Source of the DNA: Eremophila alpestris peregrina
Taxonomy: Eukaryota > Chordata > Aves > Passeriformes > Alaudidae
Direction: 5' to 3'
Length of the DNA stretch: 64,000 nucleotides
Assembly: GCA_009792885.1 (NCBI GenBank)
Contig: WMCF01000016.1
Span: 11,782,492 to 11,846,491 of the forward strand
Shown here: piece after piece, positions 22,401 through 34,500 of the stretch
Layout: the number at the start of each line of letters is the position of its first letter
Position numbering within the stretch: the first letter of the stretch is position 1
Position numbers and translations under genes: made by a program
Notes under the pieces: generated by a model
What the model was told of the DNA's origin: nothing
Database searches by the model: none
What the model saw: the letters and a program-made list of their open reading frames with translations, nothing else

Positions 22401-25351
22401 CCAAAGCTTTTCCTTTTGGGAAGACGGTCATAGATAAAAACCTCAGCAGCTGTTTTTGCCTTGAGATAGTTCTAATTACAACCTGTGTGGGCCTCCCTAG
22501 GCAAAGCTCAGTAATTCTCCCTCCCTGCTAACTCAATCACCATTCTTTCTGACTTCCTCAGATCTGCTGACATGTCCTTTGCTCCTGCAGCTTTCATCAT
22601 TATCACAGATGCTTTCCCACCTTCTACTCCCCTAAATAAGCAAACAAACAACCCCTACATTTCATTCATGCATTTCAATCTTTTAGTGGTTAAGATGAGA
22701 ATCATCCAATGTCAGTGAAATGTACTTCACTCCTGTTTTAGAAAGCTACATTTAATGGCATATATGGAAAGCCTGAAAAGCAAATGGAATCATTCCAGTA
22801 TATATTGCTAAATCCAAAAAATCTCATTTGACAGTAAATTCACCTGCCTGCTGCCAACTTTATTAGCCTTTCTTCCTTATCTTTGCAGATTTATAGCTAT
22901 ATGAGTAATGGTAGTTTTTGAGAAAAATACAGTAATTCCATTTTCTGACATTTCTTCAATAAGGCTAATGCAAAACAGGCTGCACATCAGAAATGCTTCT
23001 AATGAGAGTGCTTGTCTATTATTTATCCTCCCTCTGGAGCCTGCAGCTCCAGTGCTTAGCTCAGTCAGTCCTTCTCTGACAAGCTGAGGACTGGATTCTA
23101 GACACTGGACATCACTGATTTCACAGGCTTCCTGTGCTGTTTCCAGACTGCTTCATCCTCAGGAAATACTTGAGAAAGATAAAAGACACAGCAACCTTGA
23201 GCTACCCCGTGATATTATTTGACAGGAAACAAATATCAGTAAATAAAAACAAACACACACAAACAAACAAACATGAATTGGAATAATCTGCAGAGACAAA
23301 CTGCCTTGCCACTCTCTGTAAGCTTTGATTTAAGCACAAAAAGGGAAATAATTGATTTGGTGCCTCTTTGTACATTTTTGTTGGCAAGAATAGTCTCTTA
23401 AAAATGGGAGCTGAGAATGGAAGCCTAGATATGAAATTAAAATGCCACTGTCTTTGAAAAGAAGCCTCAGGTTGGTGTGGTCCATGTGGCACTGTGCAGC
23501 CAAATCCAGCTGGGCAATGCTAGGTGACCTGACTTGGCAACAGCAAAAGCACATATTTCTAGAAGTGCCTGGCTACTCTGGGAGTGAAGAACACTCTGGA
23601 ACAGTGCCTGATAACTAGCTCAGGAACACCTGGCAGCTCTCTGTTCCCCAGTCCTCCCCTCCTTTTCCAAGGCAGAGCCCTTTGGTGGCTGCTCAAGGCC
23701 CTGCCCTGAGCTTCCACAGCTGCAGCTGCCTCTGCTGCTGCCCAGGGCTGCCAGGGAGGCACTGCTGCCCTTGTCCCTGCCACAGCAGCTGATCCACCAA
23801 CTCCTGCACACACAGCCACATCTGCAGCACCCAGGGCAGGGGCAGGCTGCCAGCTGTGCCACTGCAGGGCACTCCATGAGTTAGGAGAGCCCTCTGTGCA
23901 CCTACAGCTGACAGCACCTGAGATTCCTCACCTCCTCTATCAGCCCTGAGCAGCTCCAGCTGGGAAGGGCTGGGCCACCACCAGCTGCTGAGGAGATACT
24001 CTGAAAATTGCTTCCATTCCTGAACACCAGAAATGCCCTGCAATGAACTGTAAATCACTCATAACTGTTATATTATAACTTGGAATATAAGTATATTCTT
24101 TTCTCTCTACATATCCTGTTATTTTCATGCCACTATTAGAGAGCTATCTTCTGTTCCTCTGGATTTTAATATTTATAGTAATTAGTGCAAAAATAAATAT
24201 TTCTCTTCAAACAAGATTTCTCTTCTGGATCAAAAGGTGAATGCACATCTAATACTATACAAAATAAATATTACACAGGGGATGGAATACAGAGCACAGA
24301 CCACAAGCTGTAAACAGACACCACTTTGGAAAATGCTTTCCAGAACTGACTCTAGGATGTAGCATTAGTGTAACCTCTTACATCAGAACTGGTAAATTCT
24401 GTTTGCAAAATCATAAAAAGACTAAAGAGCCTCAACTCATTTTCAATAGATGTAGTATACCAGCAGCAAGGCATTTACATATGCAAAACATTTTTCATAT
24501 GATGGGATTCAAGATGTTCCTGCAGCTCTAAGCATGTTTTATAAAAATGAACTCAAAGGTTTACAGCTTTCTATTCCAAGTACTGGGGAAAAACCAAGAA
24601 CATGGCACTTGTGCTACAAGGCTATATACATTACTCTTACAATTTGATGAGGAATGCTTTTCCTCATGCAGCAAAGTTAACTGCATCTCATCAGCTCTCA
24701 TCTAGGTCTGACAGTATCTTTTTCTCCTGTTGAAATAAGTTTTTTTGGCATTGTATTCACCAAAAAAATAAAAAAAAAGGGAAGAAAAAAATCAAGACAG
24801 TATCATACCATGCAAAATGAAACAAAAAAGATCCATCTGTTTAGAACTATTGCACATCTCACTGATGTTAACAGGGATCCTTCTTTCTAAATTGAGAACA
24901 GGTATGTGCAACAAACTGGGTAAAGCTTAGCACTGTCTGATTTGGATATCCACTTTTGTTTCCAGCAAGGTGTTCTCCATACTGCAGTGTAAAGAACAAA
25001 TTTCAGTGTTACTGCTGAAGGCCAATGAATTTTCAGTTTTGCTTCCAAAGCAGTCAGTTACACAGAGGTAACTGAGGGAAGCCCACACATTTTTTCCCAT
25101 ACTGCAGAGAAGCCTTGAGAAAACACGTTTGCAATAAAATGGCAGCATCACTGTGCTTCATCTGGCATACAAGAGAAATTACACTGACAGGAAATGGAAA
25201 TCACTTAACTGAGAAAGAAAAATCAAGGCATAACAGGGTCTACATATTGTGAAGTCTTTTCTAGAACGTGACAGACCCTCCACCTCTTGTAGAACTTGTG
25301 CCATTTTCACCAGGTATATTCATGATTCCAATCTTTATGAAGCAGGCAACC
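19406..25351. other. Convergent ASB14 / APPL1 3' interval
   Basis: About 5.9 kb between the two stop codons, made of the two 3' UTRs with or without spacer. No further exon was recognised. It is AT-rich except for a GC-rich patch at about 23,600-23,960. ATTAAA occurs at 20,788 on the + strand for ASB14, and several minus-strand AATAAA hexamers are candidates for APPL1. A (CAAA)n-like tract lies near 23,245-23,275. Confidence 0.6.
20236..20241 (-). terminator. Candidate distal APPL1 polyadenylation signal
   Basis: Minus-strand AATAAA (TTTATT on +). It is one of several such hexamers in the interval. If used it would give a 3' UTR of about 5 kb; a nearer site would give a shorter one. Choice among them needs transcript data. 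Confidence 0.2.
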
Positions 25352-25501
25352 TTAGGCTTCAGATTCCCTCTTCTTCTTGCCATCTTCTCCTAAATCACTG
25401 TCTTCTGACTGGCTGCTGCTAACAACCACAAACTGTCCTTCTGTGCTGCTCTGGTTGGATCTGCTGGAAGCTGCTATCAACCGGCTCTGCTCCTCCAGGT
25501 C
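25352..25501 (-). CDS. APPL1: APPL1 terminal coding exon 22
   Basis: Encodes DLEEQSRLIAASSRSNQSST, EGQFVVVSSSQSEDSDLGED and ending RESEA, then TAA. The acceptor cctcag joins in phase 0 with exon 21. Confidence 0.96.
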   Translation of the reverse strand, partial: DLEEQSRLIAASSRSNQSSTEGQFVVVSSSQSEDSDLGEDGKKKRESEA

Positions 25502-28500
25502 CTGAGGTTGGGAAGGAGGTTGGGAAATCAGAAAAAGAGAATCACCCTTAAAGCCATCTGCCATGGACACAGGACACCATTATTACAATTTCTAAGTGAA
25601 CTACCAATACTCTCAGTGGACAGCTTTGGACAAAACTGCAAAAGAAAGTAAGTAGAAAAAACCTAATATTAAGAAATAATGACAAAAGGTACCTTCTCAA
25701 TTTGCTTTTGTTTATTCAGTTCTTTTTGCTGTTTCTCTTTGACTCTGTCTATTTCCTTCTGCTTTTCTGAGGCTTTTCGATCCTAAAGGGTAAAAATGTA
25801 AATAAAATCAGTAACAATGTTTGAGACACTACTGACTGATATGAGCTTGCTCAGGACTGTGACATCACTGTTTTGATTATTCTGCTTTTAAAGGACTGGT
25901 ATGGTTGTTAAAAGTAGCAAAATGAATCCTATATTGAATATTGTTCTACAGCAGATATTGATCAGTCTTTTAATTTGAATTTAAATTCTAGGAAAAAAAA
26001 ATCCCTTAAGAAACACAACAGTATTGCTGCATCGAGAAGCACCTTGCAGAATACAATCTATTACACATATTAAATATACCCCCTTCCTTCCATTCCCAAG
26101 CATCCTCTGGCCCAAAAAGATTCTTACCAGTTCTGCATGAAAAGCTATCTGTTTGGCCAGTCCAACTGAGTCACAAATCTAAACACAAAACAGATAGAAA
26201 ATAATTAAAAATGCCTTTAAATTTAAGCCAGCATCCCAAATTAGATACAAAAGCACATTAAAGCATTTGCAGGCACTTAAAATGCCAGGTTTAACTTTCT
26301 CAGTACATAAAAAATGCCTTAGACAGCTTGAATGGATCTAGCATCTTGGAATCCATATTCCCAAGTGATGCAGGTCCCAGCAGTACCTTTTCCCCTTCAT
26401 TATTGGATTCAAAGATGTAGCAGATGGAGGTCTGGCGGCTCTCCGCTCTCCCTGCCGAGCTTCTGAGCACAAATCCAAAGAGGCGCCTGTTCTCCTGGTG
26501 TGTGGCATACAGCACTACACTGGGCAAAGGGAACTGCCAAAGGGATCACAGAGATTAAAACTGACTCCAGACACTGCCACACGAGCTTCAGTCACTGCAC
26601 ATCCATTAATGCACACCCACAGCACCAGAGGCTACCCCCCAAATGTAACTATGGAACACAAACACATTGGACAGCAAGGACTCGATTATTCCAAAGACAA
26701 GCAGATGTCAAAAAACACTCCATGTAGGAAAAAGGGACATTTGCAGTGTGAATCACTCATCTTCTTTCTCCTCTTTTAGTTTGTTTTGATCATTCGTTAT
26801 AGTTACATTTGTGACTAAGCTTTCAATATTTAGTTCCATGTAAAGGCACTACTCAAAAACCTGCCCTGCGATTATTAGCTCAGCTCTCCTAATTATATAA
26901 GCAAGAAAAAAAACCCCAACCCATAATCACATACCCTTATTAGTTTGTTACAAGAAAACTGTTTTGCATTCTCATTCCTAAAAGATGTTAGACTTCAAAT
27001 TATCTTTTTAAATAAATAAATATTTTTTATTTTAAACTTTAAAATTCTTTGAGTCCCTACCACAGCTGCTATAAACTGATAGGATTAGATGTTTGCATTT
27101 AGCATGTGGGACATACCCTCAGGTGATGTACCTCAGCTCTGAAAAATGCTTTGGAGCATCTTTGAACTTAATGTCAAACTTTAAATATCAAGATAATTTT
27201 CTATACTCAAGATTTCCTTTTATGAAAAGGAAAGCAATTCAGAGCCTCCAAAAAACAGAATGTTTTCAAAAACACAAAAAAGATAAATGACAGACCATAA
27301 ATTGTGCATAAAAAGGGAAAAAGGGAAGAGTTTTGAAAGATGAAGAATAAAGACTACTATTAGTAAAAGAATTAAGCTGGCCTTATTTGATATCCTAAAA
27401 AGAATTCCACTTACTCCTTTCAAGTGCATTTTTATAAGGAAGTAGAAAAACAAGAAATCAAACCAGAAACCATTCAACACCCTCAAGGCAATTATGCATG
27501 AAAAACAAAACCCCAAAACAAAACAGAGAAGCAAACAAAGCCTCCTGGACTTCAGAACTAATTATAATAACTCCATCATTAATGTTCCCTCTTTACTATT
27601 TCACCCTCTCAGATCACAGGAAGAGAGTATGAAAAGCCAATCTGACCAATTGAAATCACTTCCCTAAACCTGATTTTCAAGTGTTTCTAAATGTTTGCAT
27701 TGGTCTCCTAATAGTACTGGAAATCTGGCTGGAAATCTCATCAGTGATTTTTGCTATCATGTAATAAAAATAATATTTTTAAAGTAAAATAATTATACTG
27801 CTGGTTATTTATCTTAAAATGGAAAGTTACTTACTTGTAGTCTTGTAACTTGTGTCTGTGGATCAATTAACCTAAAAATTGGTTTTTAAAGACAAACCAG
27901 AAAGCAGATTTTACCAAAGTGCAAGAGGATCATTGTGTAAATAAACATGAGTAGAAGTCAGGCAGCACACTCACTTCAAGCAGTCACAAGTGACTAACAA
28001 GTGGGACTCTGTCATCCTGAACACGTTGTGGATGGCACGGGCTGCCAGGATCTGACGCATGGTTTCATACACAACATCAGGGCTCTCATCTGACTTCACC
28101 TCCATGGAGCCAAGAAATCTCACAATGAATAACTGGTGAAGAATTGAATCTAAGAAAAAAGAAGAGTATTGAAAAAAACTCCATTTTGGGCTTCCCATTC
28201 AAAACCCCAGGTGGACTGCAGTCAGAAAAACTCCAAACTCCTCCTACTTGGAAAGAGATTGCTCCTACCTAGCAATTACAGCTGCAGTTACTGCACAGCA
28301 CATCACACACCTTTTCATTTGGCTAATGAATACAAAAGGTGCAATGAATCACTTTTATAGAAGATTTTCAGACAGTAGTTTGATTTAACTTATCAAATAC
28401 CTTGCAATGTAATTAAGCATTTTAAAACTGGTGTTAAATTAGAAGACAGAAGCTAGAGAAGAAAACAGAACTATAATTGTCAAAATTTATTTTGCATTGG

Positions 28501-31500
28501 AATGAAATTTTTGTTTTACCTTCTGTTTCAGGTTTTGAGCCTCCAGATTCACCAAAAGGATTTGTGCGTCTATGAAAAGATGGAAACATTAAAGCAGGAG
28601 TCAGATTACAGGAACCATTCATGGACACTGCTGCAGTCTCATGCTGTGTCAAAACCAACATGTAATGAGTTCACACACTTGTAATCTGCAGGAATAATGT
28701 ATTATGAACTATAAGGAGAAGCAATTCCATCAGGAGTGAGACACAACTTGCAGTATGTGAGGACCCCCATTAGGGGGAAAACACCAGATATTATTGTCCT
28801 ATTGCTGCCACAGAAAGTTTTGCTCACATTTTATAGTTTTTATATTTGAATTAAGCCTGAACCAAAACCTTAGTAATACTTGAAAAGGTGTAGTTTTAGG
28901 GGATGAAATTTCACAGAACAGCTTCAGGAAGCACAGCCAAAATCCAGGCCCTTTCAGTACTCCACAGGAGCACCCACTTCTCATCACTGTCAAGGTGTTG
29001 CATTACTTACTCAAGAGAAGCCCCTGGGTTTGTTTCAAATGCAGCTTTCTCAAAACATCACTGGGGTTTTACTCCTAGAGGGTCAAGAGAAATGTGGCTA
29101 TTTCTGGCTCTCAGAGACAGAATTACTATCAGTTAAGGAGAAAAGTGAAAATACTCTAGGCTTCCAAGTCTGCAGTTTTCAAAAACAGTAAAGGAATGAG
29201 CACAGGATACGGGGACATTTTATTTAAAATTTGTAGAGGAAATTACCCCTTCTTTTTGGCTGATTGGTAGCTGAAAAGCTATTGGCAAAGGTTTAATGTA
29301 GTTCAAATTAGGTTTTTTATGGGATTAATGAAGGTGTCAATTTGATAGTGTATTAAAAGCAAATTTCAGAACTCTGAGAAAAAAAACTCTTCAGTTACAC
29401 ATACTGACTGCCAGTTTATTTTATCAATTATCAGGTATGTTTTAACTAACTAAGAGATATCTGGTTTAAAGTAATAAAATGTTTCTAGATTGAAGCCAGA
29501 TGGCATTGCCACAATGTTTAGGTAACATGGACTCAATCAAGAACCATCCCATTAAATGCTGACCTGTGTAGTGATAGTAAAAGCAAATTCTTTCTACTAG
29601 CATCTTCTATTGCTCAGACTTCTCTTGTCATTTAATATTTAACTGGAACAGTAAATGCAAAATCTCACAGGATCTCTCAAAAGGCAAAAATAAAATTTAA
29701 GTATTTGTCATCAGTATCAGAAACCAAGAAAAGTACTTGTTTAATAACAAATATGTTATCTATCTGTACAAACACTCCAGTTTTTTATTGAAGGTGATGG
29801 TTAACTGAAAATACTGAGCTCAACTCTAGTATTTATGCTATGAAAAATATTATTTTCTAGACTAGAACTTAACTGATGACATCACAGAATATTCTGAGTT
29901 GGAAGGGACCTGCAAGGATCAGAGCCCAGCTCTCTGGGGAATGGCCCATGCAGTGATTGAATCCAAAGCCTTGGTGTCACTGGCACCCTGCTCTGACCAA
30001 CTGAGCTGGACCAGGCTACCACAGGAATTCAGCTAAGTCTTAAACTTTCCCCCTCCTGCAGGACAGTTCAAGTCTGTTTTAAATCAGAGTATTCTGAAGG
30101 ATCTAGCTGCCCACCTGCTTATCCTGCTATATCAAACAACAACAAAAGAAAAACTGTTGAAAAAGGGAAAAAATAGTTGTGTATATATAATTTCAACTCT
30201 TACACCTGTGAGATGAAATTAAAAATTCAAATGTTTTCCTAGAGGCAGGGGGATATAACACATTTTTGTGACAAGAGTCACAAATTAGTTTTCATCTTTT
30301 GGCTGTTTTTGCTGTTGTTAAGAGCAGCTGGATCTGCAAATACGTTTTCTTAATATCTCAATTCTATAGATATAGCTCTAGGAATGCAGTGATCATTTAC
30401 AGGTCTTTGGTTTTTAGTACATCTCCCACTCAAATATAATAACAAGTAGGAGAAAATGTTTTTATGTTTTGGATGAACTCTCAGATGATTTTAACTTGTC
30501 TGTATGTGAAATAACTCTAGAAGCCTAGACCATTTTCACTCACCTTCCAGCTTAAGAGGAGTGTCATCGAATGCCATCATCACCTGGAGGCAGGGCTACC
30601 AAATTTCTCTTGAGTTTCCAAGAGGAAATAACCCAAGCTGCTGGGTGAGCAAGCAATAGGAAAGGAAAATACTTCATGAAACCAAAAGTTTAAAATGAAT
30701 CAATAAATAAAAGCATAGGCTGTTAAAGCAAGAAATGCTGCCGCAAAATAGAAAACGACACCTTGACTCTAGTGATGTAATTCAGCCTTTTTTTATAATT
30801 CCATTGAACAGTTTAACAAATTGTTCTGCTTCACTAGCCCCTGCAAAATTAGTGACATCAGTCAGGGAAAAGGCAATGTGTGTGCTAGAGCTGCATCTTA
30901 AATGTGGTTTTCTTGTTTGTTTGGTTTTGAATGAGTAACATAACCTTCAGGGATTTTTTTCTTTCTCTCTGCTTTTCCTACCTGCCCGACTGTCCTGATG
31001 ATTTGGCTTGGCCAGGCAGATCCTCACTGACTGGAGATATGATGTCAAACTGGATTGGAGTGTCAGGGGCAACAAGGGAATCCAGGGAGAGTGCTGAGAG
31101 AGCTGCAGAGTCAGAGCCCAGGGAGCCCGTGCTGCTGGTGCGAGCTGCAGGGGGCCGGGACTGCCTGCAACAACACCAAAGAGGCAAAGTCAGGGCTGGG
31201 AGTTCAGCTGGGCTGCTCAGAAATTACACCACAGGGGACACCAATACAGTGTTCCAGAACTGGGATGTAAAACAAAACAAAAACTAAAAACCTGAAGATG
31301 GGGGTACAGCAAACAAATCTGTGTACCTAGTCGAATTTAAGTTCACAAGCTACTACTTCCATTAATAATTGTATCAGATTGTTTTAACATCAATATATAA
31401 TCACATATTAAGTATAATATAATCTGAGGTCTGCTTCTAGGAGTTGGACACATGAAGAAAAATCTCATCATGACAAAACAGATCTGATGAAACCAACCAA

Positions 31501-34500
31501 AGTGTCCACCATTGGGATTACTTGTAACAATGGATGCTCAACAGTGCTTCGGCAGTGAAAGGTGTGTTCAGCAAATTTTTCTCTGGCCTATCCAAGATTT
31601 AGTTCTCATCACAGAAAGCTTTGTAGGTTTGTTAGGTTTTTTTTTCCCCTGGAACTTTATCCAGGATTCTCTTTTTCCATGTGCACCTCCAGTGCCCTCT
31701 GGCTGCTGCACTTACACAGCTGGCCTCATGCTCTCGTGCCTCTGCTGAAAGGAAGGAGAAGGGGTGACAGCCTCCAGAGCTGACTGGTTCACACGGGCAG
31801 CAATTTCCTGCAGCAGAGAAAAAGGGGAAAAAATAACTCACAACATTCTTCTCAAACTTTCAGGTTTTGTTTATATGCAACTAGGAGAAGTTATAAACTC
31901 AACCCTTCATGAAAATCTTACATTCTTAAATTTTCGCCAACACACCTGCAGCATTTTCTTCTAACTTCTCTTCAGACACATATCCTGATGTGAACTTTCT
32001 CAATTTAAAACAACACACTGGCCTTAAAATACTGCCAGTGTTAATAAAAGGTATCCAAAGATAACCCTGGCAAAATAAGCAAATGTAGCCGGGAAAACGA
32101 AAAGAAAAATCTCATTTGAGAAATGCAGCCCTCCACTATGAACTAAAACCCATGAAGACACACTTCATATATAGATACATGCTCTGTTATAAAACAGTTT
32201 TTACTGGGTCAATTCCCCTAATTTAGTAAGCAAAAATTGTTATGTAAGTTTGTATCAATATGAATTTACTCTATAAATATAAATGTTAACATATTACTGA
32301 TAACTATAAATTTCCGTAAAGTTACCTCAGGGTTTTCACTTAGATATATCTGCTTAGATATGTTGTTTATGGTGCATATCCACTGAAAAAGAGGAAGAAA
32401 AAAGAAAACAAGTTAATTTGTCATGTTTTCTAAACAAGCCTGAGTTGTTTCAGCACTTTTTCTACTCTCTTTGTAAGTTCAGGGGTGCATATTCTGCACA
32501 GCTTGTCATTAAATTCACTCCCATACTGCACCTTGCACTTTGAGGTTTTACTCACAAATACTATTTTAGTCATACTAAAACTAAACTAAAGAAAGCTTAA
32601 CTCACAACTTTAAGTAATTAAAAATACCCATCAGGATTCTCTGTTCTTTATTCTGTGCTGCAGATGACATTGTTTCCTCAAGACATTATAAAAATTCAAT
32701 TTAGCTTTCATGGACTTTCATTTCTTGCATCTGCAAGCTAAAATCTGCTTTCTCTCTCTGCTCTGGAAAGCCATTTGCTCCTGTTCCTGGCTTTTCAACT
32801 TTTATCTGAAGGAAGAAACTCACAGGAACACTAAGATAAACAAAGTGTTACAAGCAAAGATAATTTATTAATAATTTGAAACAGAAAAAAATATGCAGTA
32901 TCCAGCTATGGTTCGGAATGTATTCTTTCTGTGCAGCAGAAAATCACTGAGCTCCATGCACACCTCCTATAAGCTTACCTCTTCATAATCTTTTTTACTC
33001 TCTGCCTGCAAGATTGAAGACCTGAAAGAGAAGAATGGAAAACACAATTTTGTGTATTTAAAATGACTCATAAATAGTCAGCCAGCATATTACATTTTTA
33101 TATTTACATACTGAACAACAAGTTATGAAAGGCTGAAGATTGTGTTTGTGCTGAGTGCAGTCAACATTTAATTAGGATGGGGATGAACCCATGCTTTCCT
33201 TTCAACAGGAAACAGAAAAGCAACACAATTTTAATTGTGTCTATGTAACACTTAAGTACTGACATGCAATAATACATGATTGTCAACTGATTATCATAAT
33301 CTTACTCTGAAACACTACTCAGCTACGTATAGCGCTTATAAACAAAAATCCAGACATTACACAGTTAAAAGGATATCCCAGGTTTTGCTCCTAAATACCC
33401 ACAAAATACAAGCTAACATCTGGCTAAAGGCAGATCATCTTTCTTTTCCTAATTAGTGAGTCCAGCATTTCTTGCAAGGACCAGCAGTGTAGGAGCACTC
33501 ACTTTTTGCCATCAAAGGAAGTGATCTGGAAGCAGTAGCGTCTGTCCTCACAGTCCACAGCCATCACTGAGCAGTTGTCTATGTCCATCACAAGGCCCCC
33601 TGCCACATCTCCTCTGGCCTGGCTCATCAGATTCCCACCTTGAGTGAAGTAAAACTGTCTCTCCCAGCTGGAAGACACCAGCCCTGTCTTACTAAAAGAT
33701 AAAAAGAAGTCTTCAGTTAGCCTCCCTTTTTGCTCACTCTTTAATATTAGTAGCTGCAATTGTGTTCTAATACAGAAATTCATGCCTCATTCATTAAGTG
33801 TTTAACTGTTTTTTTAAAAGTAATCAATTTTTTTTTAAATTCCTTTGAACTTATTATATAAATTACAGCAAAAAATCTAAATGTTACAACTTCTTTTTTA
33901 ATAGCTCTGAAAAACAGCTGTTAGACTTCCTTAGAGGCACAGCTCCCTCCTGTGGACAACGAGCCACAGCTGCATGGACTCCAGAAGCTCCTCCCAAGGC
34001 TATTTTGGTTAACAGAGTGCTTTGCCTTGTTCAGATCAAAATTACAATGTGTTATTAGTAACTGAATCACAAAGCTTTAAGAGACACTTCCAGAACAATC
34101 CTGATGGATGGAATCTTGTTACTTCCAAGATAGGATGCAGAGGAATTACACTCTCGAACCCTTTTTTTGTAAACTGTGAAAATTCAGGCAAAATTAGACT
34201 AAAATCACATTAATTATAGTTTGCACCTGAATGACATTATGTCAGTGTAACAACAAATTTAATACTAATTTGGTGAAGAAGTCCAAAGAAAGAAACAGAA
34301 TAGCTCTAACATTACTTATTCAACTAAATTTATAAAATCAGCATAGCTAACATCTAAAACCAAAATTTCATCATCTTTAGCTTTCCTTTCCCAAAATTAA
34401 ACACTCTGCAATTTTTAAATAACAAGTTACTCTTACTTTCTGGCATTGAGATAGCCAGCTTTCCTTGTTAGATTCCTGTGAGCAGGAAATTTGATGGGAT

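Noticed and set aside
23559..24058. Overlapping Ala/Ser/Cys-rich reading frames on the minus strand
   Set aside because: Composition reflects CAG/CTG-rich DNA, with three frames open at once and no homology seen.
29942..30016. tRNA-Ile gene
   Set aside because: Anticodon loop, acceptor stem and B box are degenerate, and it is fused to a CR1-like tail. It is a SINE head.
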